From assembly GCA_015662615.1 (NCBI GenBank), contig DQTU01000038.1:1-5692 (forward strand): 5,692 nt of DNA, given 5' to 3'. Under the pieces are notes generated by a model. It made no database searches, had not been told where the DNA came from, and saw nothing but the letters and a program-made list of their open reading frames with translations. The position numbers and the translations under genes are program-made. Shown here in pieces: positions 1-5,093 of this stretch (positions are counted from its first letter, which is position 1; every line of letters begins with the position of its first letter). This DNA comes from Campylobacterales bacterium. GTDB lineage: Bacteria; Campylobacterota; Campylobacteria; Campylobacterales; QNZT01.

Positions 1-825
1 ATTCCAGGAAAAGGGGTAGTCAAAAGAAATAAATCACAAACAGATTATTTTACCATCTCTTCACTGCTTGAACCTTTAGGCTATACGACTTCATTTATTT
101 ACGGTGGAGAGAGTCGCTTTGATAACATGAAGGGCTGGTTTATGGGGAATGGATTTGATAAGATTGTAGACCGTGAAAAGTTCTTAGATCCCAAATTTGT
201 AGGTACTTGGGGTGTTTGTGACCAAGAGGTTTGTATAAGTGCCCATGATATGTACAAAGAACTTCACGCTAAAAATCAAAAGTTTGCTTCCGTCATCTTT
301 TCAACTACCAATCACTCTCCCTTTGATTTTCCAGATGGTAAAATCACTTTGATGGAGGGAGTCAAAAAGAAAAGTGTCGAAAACGCCATTAAATATGCAG
401 ATTTTGCCATCGGAGACTTTATCGAAAAAGCTAGAAAAGAGGCGTATTATGAGGATACTATCTTTGTTATTGTTGCTGACCATAATGTCAGAGTTTTTGG
501 CGATGATGTGGTGCCCGTTGATATGTTTAAAATTCCAGCACTCATTTTAGGAAAAGATATCAAACCAGAGTTTTACGACAAGCTCTCCACACAACCTGAT
601 GTACTTGCTACGGTACTTGACCTCATGGGACTAGATCTAACCTATCCAATCATGGGACACTCCATATATAGTGATAAAAAAAGAGAGTTGGCACTTCTAC
701 AATTTAATGATTTTTATGCACTTCGAGTAAAAGATAAAGTAGCAGTTATTCAACCTAAAAAAGAGACTATGACCTATATGTATAAAGAGAAACATCTGCA
801 TCCAATAGAACAGACGAGGAGTTAG
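1..825 (+). CDS. LTA synthase-like phosphoglycerol/phosphoethanolamine transferase (sulfatase fold), 5'-truncated
   Basis: The frame is open from base 1 with no stop, so the start and the N-terminal membrane part lie left of the window; 274 codons remain, ending in TAG. The visible part is the C-terminal catalytic domain of the LTA synthase/sulfatase-like family. Family marks are the YGGESRFDNM and MGNGFD segments (about residues 34-53), TWGVCDQEV (about 69-77), TTNHSPF with His105, and VADHNVRVFG with Asp160-His161. By analogy with LtaS, His105 should contact substrate or metal and Asp160-His161 should bind the catalytic metal; the nucleophilic Thr and the metal-binding Glu are outside the window. 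Known members face the periplasm or outside and transfer phosphoglycerol or phosphoethanolamine to a glycan or lipid. A Gram-negative has no classical lipoteichoic acid, so an OpgB-like role on a periplasmic glucan or on LPS is more likely; this is inference. The gene converges on gmhB. Confidence 0.88.
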   Translation: MPGKGVVKRNKSQTDYFTISSLLEPLGYTTSFIYGGESRFDNMKGWFMGNGFDKIVDREKFLDPKFVGTWGVCDQEVCISAHDMYKELHAKNQKFASVIFSTTNHSPFDFPDGKITLMEGVKKKSVENAIKYADFAIGDFIEKARKEAYYEDTIFVIVADHNVRVFGDDVVPVDMFKIPALILGKDIKPEFYDKLSTQPDVLATVLDLMGLDLTYPIMGHSIYSDKKRELALLQFNDFYALRVKDKVAVIQPKKETMTYMYKEKHLHPIEQTRS

Positions 826-857
826 AAGAGGATGCATTAGCGTTTATTTTAGTTCTA

Positions 858-892
858 AATCATCTGTATCAAAACAAACTCTATAGATGATT
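858..892. terminator. Hairpin between convergent genes, probable terminator
   Basis: An 11-base stem AATCATCTGTA (858-868) pairs with TATAGATGATT (882-892) around a 13-base loop. One position is a G-U wobble when read as + strand RNA and a C-A mismatch when read as - strand RNA, so it is more stable for the + strand gene ending at 825. Downstream T content is modest and there is no strong T-run. The right arm overlaps the gmhB stop codon (891-893). Its position between two converging genes supports a terminator role, but the missing T-run keeps this tentative. Confidence 0.42.
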
Positions 893-1409
893 ATTTGATG
901 ATATCAATGGTTTCCAAAATAGAGTTAACGCAGTAAGTAGCACCTTTTTTATCACTACAGTCAGAGGAAATTAAAATCGTATTTTTAACCCCTGCATTGT
1001 AAGCCGCATCGATATCACTTTTTTTATCGCCAATCATCCAAGAAGTTTCCATATCGATATCAAACTTCTCACGAGCTTCCAAAAGCATTCCAGGAGCTGG
1101 TTTTCTGCATCCACATCCACTATCTGGGTCATGGTGGCAGTGGTAAACCTCATCGATAAAGATCTCTCTCTTCTCTAATGCATCCAGCTTCCAAGCGGTT
1201 ACCGTTTCAAAATCTTCACTAGTGTAATAACCCCGCCCAATTCCTGATTGGTTGGTCACCACAATCAGTAAAAAACCAAGTTTTTGATACTTTTTTAAAA
1301 CTTCAAAAATTCCATCACAAAACTTAAAATCGTCAATTTTACACACATAACCATGGTCTACATTTATCACACCGTCTCTATCTAAAAAAAGTGCTCTATT
1401 TTTCGCCAA
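891..1409 (-). CDS. gmhB: D-glycero-beta-D-manno-heptose-1,7-bisphosphate 7-phosphatase
   Basis: A cytoplasmic HAD-superfamily phosphatase of about 172 residues that removes the 7-phosphate from heptose 1,7-bisphosphate on the way to ADP-heptose for the LPS inner core. Numbering from the TTG at 1409: motif I DRDG with nucleophile Asp10 and Asp12; motif II TNQSGIGRG (52-60); a zinc-loop pattern C-x-H-x5-C-x-C with Cys91, His93, Cys99 and Cys101; Lys103 in CRKPAPGM; motif IV IGDKKSD with Asp128 and Asp132. The GIGRG stretch favours GmhB over the related histidinol-phosphatase domain of HisB, although the short zinc loop is found in both. No ATG is possible: an in-frame TAG lies two codons before the TTG at 1415 and the next candidates are TTG. 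The TTG at 1409 is preferred because AGAG lies 7 bases upstream and it gives MAKNRALFLDRDG. The gene overlaps the end of the TPR gene by 14 bases, which suggests coupled translation. Confidence 0.9.
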   Translation of the reverse strand: MAKNRALFLDRDGVINVDHGYVCKIDDFKFCDGIFEVLKKYQKLGFLLIVVTNQSGIGRGYYTSEDFETVTAWKLDALEKREIFIDEVYHCHHDPDSGCGCRKPAPGMLLEAREKFDIDMETSWMIGDKKSDIDAAYNAGVKNTILISSDCSDKKGATYCVNSILETIDIIK

Positions 1410-2127
1410 GTTCAAACTCTAAATCATTTTTCAAGTAGCTAACCTCAGCTTCGTTTTCAAAATCAGGCTTAGTATACTTTATCAAATACTCTGCCATCAT
1501 AAGATACTTCTGCCCCTCTTTTTTATTATCAAGTGCATTTTTCAGAACTTTTCCCAAATAATAATTCGCATAAAAATTATAAGGATGGCGCTGAACAATG
1601 CGTTTAAGTCTATTTGCAGATGTGTGCGTAAAGTCTAAATTACCATCACAGATTGCTAAAAGGATATCTATCTTTGTCTGATTTTCATCCAATTCAAGAC
1701 TTTTTTCATAAGAAAATCTAGCTTCATTAAAGATCCCAATCTCAAAGTAGGTATCTCCAAGCTCGTTCCAAAGCTCGCAATCATTATCTCTTGCAGCAAT
1801 CTCTTTAAGCCGACTAAGTCGAAGCGCTAAATCTAAAATTTTTGAAATTTTCTGTTTCTCTACAAACTTAGGATTTAAAACATACGCCCTTCGAATAAGG
1901 TCAAATCCCTCAGAAACTTTATCCGTTCGAAGATAAACAGAGGAAAGCTTAATCATACACTCCACATTTCCAGGGTTTTCATTAAGAATTTTTTCTAAAA
2001 ATGACTGCTTCTCTTCTGTCTGATTCTCTTTTATAAAGAAGTAATCCTTGCATACAGGGAACTCCTTCGCTTCAAGATTGAGACTCATAAAAAAAAGAAG
2101 TAAAACTGCGATTTTTAGCCTATCCAT
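1396..2127 (-). CDS. Secreted tetratricopeptide-repeat protein of unknown function
   Basis: This encodes 243 residues. Residues 1-20 look like a Sec signal peptide: MDRLK, a hydrophobic core AVLLLFFMSL, and a likely cut after NLEA, so the mature protein should be periplasmic. The rest is helical and repeat-like. The clearest TPR is at about 117-150, with Trp120, Leu123-Gly124, Tyr127 and Ala136 in the expected spacing. Weaker repeats are visible at about 42-88 (NPGNVECMIKLSSVYL region) and about 160-207 (HPYNFYANYYLGKVL region). TPRs usually hold protein-protein contacts, and no catalytic motif is visible. An in-frame TAA three codons before the ATG at 2127 fixes this start; the nearest Shine-Dalgarno sequence, AAGGA, is unusually far away (12 bases). 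It is followed by gmhB with a 14-base overlap, so the two are probably one transcript. A role in envelope or LPS assembly, or in cytochrome maturation, would be guesswork. I do not recognise a specific family. Confidence 0.85.
   Translation of the reverse strand: MDRLKIAVLLLFFMSLNLEAKEFPVCKDYFFIKENQTEEKQSFLEKILNENPGNVECMIKLSSVYLRTDKVSEGFDLIRRAYVLNPKFVEKQKISKILDLALRLSRLKEIAARDNDCELWNELGDTYFEIGIFNEARFSYEKSLELDENQTKIDILLAICDGNLDFTHTSANRLKRIVQRHPYNFYANYYLGKVLKNALDNKKEGQKYLMMAEYLIKYTKPDFENEAEVSYLKNDLEFELGEK
1417..1420 (-). promoter_or_regulatory. Weak ribosome binding site for gmhB
   Basis: On the - strand, TTAGAG ends 7 bases before the TTG at 1409 but only 1 base before the alternative TTG at 1415. 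Spacing therefore favours the 1409 start. The site lies inside the last codons of the upstream TPR gene, so ribosomes finishing that gene would deliver initiation here. Confidence 0.4.
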
Positions 2128-2139
2128 TAAATTTTATAT

Positions 2140-2144
2140 TCCTT
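2140..2144 (-). promoter_or_regulatory. Ribosome binding site candidate for the TPR gene
   Basis: AAGGA on the - strand is a good anti-16S match but lies 12 bases before the ATG at 2127, longer than usual. No other ATG, GTG or TTG in frame would fit better, because TAA lies three codons upstream of the ATG. Initiation may be weak. Confidence 0.4.
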
Positions 2145-2189
2145 AAAGCTTAAATAGTAAAATATTTTTTTACCTTGTTTTATATGTTT

Positions 2190-2195
2190 ATTATA
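2190..2195 (-). promoter_or_regulatory. Candidate -10 box for the TPR-gmhB unit
   Basis: A perfect TATAAT reads on the - strand, about 60 bases upstream of the TPR ATG, inside very AT-rich DNA. No good TTGACA-like -35 is present at the right distance, but -35 elements are known to be poorly conserved in Campylobacterota. Transcription would start near 2183 and give a leader of about 55 bases. In DNA this AT-rich, TATAAT can occur by chance. Confidence 0.38.
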
Positions 2196-2262
2196 TAGAT
2201 AAATGATTAAAATTCATTATTGCATATATTTAATTTATTCATTTTAAGGAAAGTGCAAGTTT

Positions 2263-2301
2263 AACCCAGATTATACAATAGAACATTTTATAATCTGGGT
2301 T
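2263..2301 (-). terminator. Perfect 13-bp inverted repeat directly after ccoS
   Basis: AACCCAGATTATA (2263-2275) and its exact reverse complement (2289-2301) flank a 13-base loop. On the - strand the stem begins at the first base after the ccoS stop codon, which is where a terminator of the ccoI-ccoS operon is expected. The base of the stem holds the G/C pairs. However, the bases following the hairpin on the - strand are AAACTTGC, with no T-run, so this is not a canonical intrinsic terminator. It could instead protect the 3' end of the mRNA or be a protein-binding site. Confidence 0.5.
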
Positions 2302-2535
2302 CTAATCAGGTGGTCCATAATTTTTCTCTTTATGCCTCTTCACAGCCTCTTTTTTCTTATTTTCCAACGCCGCAGCATCTCGAAGTTCATCCACCCCGTC
2401 ATGTCGAACACCATCTAAAAATTTCTTCTCATCATCAAATTGTCCTGTTTTAAGACCCCAAAGAAGTCCAAAAAGACCGATAACTCCTAAAAAGGTTGAA
2501 ACACCTATCATCAAAGCAACTATGCCACTACTCAT
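2302..2535 (-). CDS. ccoS: cbb3-type cytochrome c oxidase assembly protein CcoS
   Basis: A small inner-membrane protein of 77 residues. One transmembrane helix covers about residues 4-28 (IVALMIGVSTFLGVIGLFGLL), followed by the family mark LLWGLKTGQFDDEKK (about 24-38). In studied proteobacteria CcoS is needed for a functional cbb3 oxidase, late in assembly when cofactors are put into CcoN. The tail after residue 38 is long and highly charged (Lys/Glu/Asp-rich, ending GPPD), so the protein is somewhat longer than many CcoS proteins. Its ATG overlaps the end of ccoI in ATGAGTAG (8 shared bases), and AAGGGG lies 5 bases upstream within the ccoI coding region, so the two genes are co-translated. 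This pairing with ccoI is the usual context and strengthens the assignment. Confidence 0.9.
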   Translation of the reverse strand: MSSGIVALMIGVSTFLGVIGLFGLLWGLKTGQFDDEKKFLDGVRHDGVDELRDAAALENKKKEAVKRHKEKNYGPPD

Positions 2536-4924
2536 TAAATCCCCTTTTTATACGCACTGCATTGGCAACAACCAACAGTGAACTAAGTGACATGGAAAGT
2601 GCTGCCACCAGCGGTATCACATATCCTGCCATGGCCAATGGTACTGTAAGAACATTATAAACAAGTGAACCCACTAAATTTTGTTTTACATTTCTATAGG
2701 TTTTTCGGCTGAGTTTCAAAGCTTCACTCAAAGAGCTCATTTTATCATCCAAAAGTACGATATCACTTACATCTATCGAAATATCTGAACCACTTCCTAT
2801 AGCAATGGCAATATCACTCTTTGAGAGTGCTAACGCATCATTAATACCATCTCCTGCCATGACAACCACTCTCTTCTCATCATGGTAACGGTCTACGATA
2901 TCTGCTTTATCTTTTGGATAAAGTGAGTGATAAATCTTCTCTATTCCAACCTCTTTAGCGATACTATTTGCTACTTTTTCATTATCACCTGTTAACATCG
3001 CCACCTCAAAGCCCATCTTTTGAAAATAAGCGATACTCTCTTTTGCATCCTCTTTGGCACGATCACGCAGTTCATAAACAGCAACTACTTCATTATCGAT
3101 AACAAATGCAAAGATAGAGTTTTCGCTATCCATTTCTAACGCAACTCCTCGCTCTTCTAAAAGTCGCATATTTCCACCAAAAAGTTTTTTTCCCTCAAAC
3201 TCCGCTTCAATCCCTCTAGCTTCAATATTTTTAGAATCTGTTAAAGTATACTCTTTTGAATCCTCTGGCAAAAACCTCACGATCCCTCTGCTTATAGGAT
3301 GAGATGAGCTCTTCACAAGTGAATAGAGAAGATTGGTATCAAACTCTTTATATATCTGATGCTCTACCACATCAGGTTTCCCCTCAGTAATCGTCCCTGT
3401 TTTATCCAACAACAAAACATCACTCTTTGCCATCGTCTCCAAATAAGTTGCTTCTTTAAACAAAATACCTCGTTTTACTCCAACCCCAAGCCCAATAAGC
3501 GTTGCAACGGGCGTAGCCAAACCCAAAGCACATGGGCAAGCGATAACAATGACAGAGATAGAGATGATAAGCGCTTTTTCAAAACCTGCATCTGCGATAT
3601 ACCAACCCACAAAAGTAGCAATAGCCAAAAGTAAAATCACAACAGAAAAATGACCAGAAATCTCATTTGCCAACTTTTCAATCTTTGGTTTTTTCGTGAT
3701 AGAGTCCTCTAGTAGCGTAACGATTGTTGATAACATGGAGGTGCTAAACTCTTTTGAAGAGCGATAACGAATAACACTATCTAAGTTCAAACATCCACTG
3801 ATAAGCTCATCTCCTACTTTTTTATAGATAGGTTTAGATTCTCCACTCAAACTTGACTCATCAACAGAACCCTCTCCACTTATAATGCTTCCATCAATAA
3901 CAATTTTTTCACCGGCTTTTATCTCTATAATATCTCCAACCTCAATCTCTTCAACACTCACAACAAGTTTTTCACTACCTTTTATAACTATAATTTCCGT
4001 AGGGATAGAGCTTGTCATGGTATCTAAGGTATCAATAGCTTTTTTCTTACTCAACACTTCCAAATATTTACCCACAAATATAAAAGTAATAATCATCACA
4101 ACAGAATCAAAATAGACTTCTCCAACACCTGTAACCATGACATATATAGAGTAGATATAAGCTAGAGTTGCCCCCGTAATTATCAAAAAATCCATATTGA
4201 TAAAACGGTTTTTCAACCCAAAATAAGCACCTTTAAAATAGACCCAACCTGTATAAAACAAAACGGGAGTCGCCAAAACAAACTCTGCGATATTTAAAAC
4301 ATTTTTCATATCATCTGCGATACCACCAAAGTAACCAGCATATTGTGCGATGGCAAGCCACATGATATTCATCGTCCCAAAGATACCTACAAGAAGTCGA
4401 GAATAATAATCTTTTCTAGCCTTGTTTGCACGCTCTTCTTGTGCTCTTGTATCATATGGGTAAGCATTGTAACCGATGGATTGAATTTTTTGGATAATTC
4501 CTGAGAGCTTAATAACGGACGAATCCCAAACAACTTTTGCTTTGTGGTTTGTGTAATTTATATCCGCTTCAATAATTCCGTCTGTTTTATGCAGCACTTT
4601 TTCATTCAGCCAGACACAAGCAGAACAATGAATCCCTTCGATAATGAGACTAACCTGAGAAAATCCATCTTTTTCTACGATATACTTTTTAGCAAACCCT
4701 TCATGGTCAAACTTCTCTAAATCTTCTGAAACCCCAGTTGCAGGGTCAAGCTTGACATTTCCGACTTTTTCATAAAAGCTATCCAATCCTTCATCTTTCA
4801 AAAGATGATAAACACCTTGACAGCCGTTACAACAAAAATAGAGCGTTTTATCACCGTCCTCTTCTGCTATTAAAACATCTTTTTCAAACTCAAGCTGACA
4901 ATGATCACACGCAATTTTCCCCAA
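2528..4924 (-). CDS. ccoI: Copper-translocating P1B-type ATPase CcoI for cbb3 oxidase assembly
   Basis: An inner-membrane ATPase that exports copper from the cytoplasm for the CuB centre of cbb3 cytochrome oxidase. From the TTG at 4924 it has 798 residues. The N-terminal cysteine-rich metal-binding domain of CcoI/FixI proteins comes first (Cys6, Cys9, then CCNGC at 31-35). An HMA domain follows with GIHCSAC (Cys100, Cys103). Eight membrane segments lie at roughly 177-199, 210-230, 244-266, 271-291, 426-446, 451-479, 749-769 and 772-792. Other marks are SGES at 360-363 in the actuator domain, CPC at 463-465, the phosphorylation motif DKTGT with Asp507, HP at 542-543, TGD at 645-647, GDGIND at 691-696, Tyr756-Asn757, and MSLSS from Met778. 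These fit a complete Cu+ ATPase. An ATG at 4957 in the same frame would add 11 residues, but it lies within the likely -10 box and has no ribosome site. ccoS follows with an 8-base overlap, and the cysteine-rich N-terminus separates CcoI from CopA. Confidence 0.93.
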   Translation of the reverse strand: MGKIACDHCQLEFEKDVLIAEEDGDKTLYFCCNGCQGVYHLLKDEGLDSFYEKVGNVKLDPATGVSEDLEKFDHEGFAKKYIVEKDGFSQVSLIIEGIHCSACVWLNEKVLHKTDGIIEADINYTNHKAKVVWDSSVIKLSGIIQKIQSIGYNAYPYDTRAQEERANKARKDYYSRLLVGIFGTMNIMWLAIAQYAGYFGGIADDMKNVLNIAEFVLATPVLFYTGWVYFKGAYFGLKNRFINMDFLIITGATLAYIYSIYVMVTGVGEVYFDSVVMIITFIFVGKYLEVLSKKKAIDTLDTMTSSIPTEIIVIKGSEKLVVSVEEIEVGDIIEIKAGEKIVIDGSIISGEGSVDESSLSGESKPIYKKVGDELISGCLNLDSVIRYRSSKEFSTSMLSTIVTLLEDSITKKPKIEKLANEISGHFSVVILLLAIATFVGWYIADAGFEKALIISISVIVIACPCALGLATPVATLIGLGVGVKRGILFKEATYLETMAKSDVLLLDKTGTITEGKPDVVEHQIYKEFDTNLLYSLVKSSSHPISRGIVRFLPEDSKEYTLTDSKNIEARGIEAEFEGKKLFGGNMRLLEERGVALEMDSENSIFAFVIDNEVVAVYELRDRAKEDAKESIAYFQKMGFEVAMLTGDNEKVANSIAKEVGIEKIYHSLYPKDKADIVDRYHDEKRVVVMAGDGINDALALSKSDIAIAIGSGSDISIDVSDIVLLDDKMSSLSEALKLSRKTYRNVKQNLVGSLVYNVLTVPLAMAGYVIPLVAALSMSLSSLLVVANAVRIKRGFNE
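2541..2546 (-). promoter_or_regulatory. Ribosome binding site of ccoS, inside ccoI
   Basis: On the - strand AAGGGG sits 5 bases before the ccoS ATG at 2535, coding for Lys-Arg-Gly near the end of CcoI. It is a strong Shine-Dalgarno match with good spacing and confirms the overlapping start. Confidence 0.65.
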
Positions 4925-4931
4925 ATTTGCA

Positions 4932-4938
4932 CCTTCCC
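4932..4938 (-). promoter_or_regulatory. Ribosome binding site that places the ccoI start at TTG 4924
   Basis: GGGAAGG on the - strand lies 7 bases before the TTG at 4924, giving a start MGKIACDHC. The upstream ATG at 4957 is preceded by AATCATCTATA, which has no Shine-Dalgarno match. This site therefore decides the start. Confidence 0.6.
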
Positions 4939-4955
4939 TATATAAAATTGCCCTC

Positions 4956-4987
4956 ATTATAGATGATTTTTACTTTTGACTTGACAA
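4956..4987 (-). promoter_or_regulatory. Candidate promoter of the ccoI-ccoS operon
   Basis: On the - strand a perfect TATAAT lies at 4961-4956. A TTGTCA at 4987-4982 matches the -35 consensus at five of six bases, but the 20-base spacer is longer than the usual 17. Given the weak -35 conservation in Campylobacterota, the -10 is the stronger evidence. Transcription would begin near 4949, giving a leader of about 25 bases that carries the ribosome site for the TTG start. Confidence 0.55.
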
Positions 4988-5010
4988 ATTTAATTATCTT
5001 TGGATAGAAT
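4981..5010 (+). promoter_or_regulatory. Candidate sigma-70 promoter of rho
   Basis: TTGACA (4981-4986) is a perfect -35 and TAGAAT (5005-5010) matches the -10 at five of six bases, with an 18-base spacer. Transcription would start near 5017, giving a leader of about 77 bases before the rho ATG. The -35 overlaps the -35-like element of the opposing ccoI promoter, because TTGACAA is palindromic apart from its centre base. Confidence 0.62.
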
Positions 5011-5011
5011 G

Positions 5012-5081
5012 TCATCACTTACTTTTTCTATAGCTACTATTTCTATCATTAGAAAAACACTACATTAAACATAAAAATTCC
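5012..5081 (+). promoter_or_regulatory. C-rich, G-poor rho leader, possible Rho-loading (rut-like) region
   Basis: These 70 bases contain 15 C and only 2 G by direct count, with TC, AC and CC steps spread through them and little chance of stable pairing. Such C-over-G, unstructured stretches are the known signature of Rho utilisation sites, and E. coli rho is known to be autoregulated by Rho in its leader. A similar loop here is inference; the AT-rich background could produce part of the bias. Confidence 0.33.
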
Positions 5082-5093
5082 AAAAGAGAGAAC

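Noticed and set aside
301..483. Open frame of 60 codons on the - strand
   Set aside because: It lies antisense within the clearly coding LTA-synthase-like gene, has no ribosome site, and shows no recognisable domain.
891..1409. HisB-type histidinol-phosphatase instead of GmhB
   Set aside because: The zinc-loop spacing is compatible with both, but the TNQSGIGRG motif is of the GmhB type and no histidine biosynthesis gene is adjacent.
2157..2173. Small inverted repeat GTAAAA/TTTTAC in the TPR gene leader
   Set aside because: Six A/T-rich pairs with a 5-base loop in very AT-rich DNA are expected by chance and would be unstable.
2203..2247. Short + strand peptide frame (14 codons from ATG at 2203)
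   Set aside because: There is no Shine-Dalgarno sequence upstream, the length is trivial, and it lies in AT-rich intergenic DNA.
2263..2301. TATAAT in the arms of the inverted repeat as additional promoters
   Set aside because: No plausible -35 lies at a suitable distance on either strand, and the hexamers are explained by the hairpin arms themselves.
3359..4115. Two + strand open frames (3359-3634 and 3885-4115)
   Set aside because: Both are antisense to conserved ccoI motifs; their translations are low-complexity (Ser/Ile/Thr-rich) reflections of ccoI codon use.
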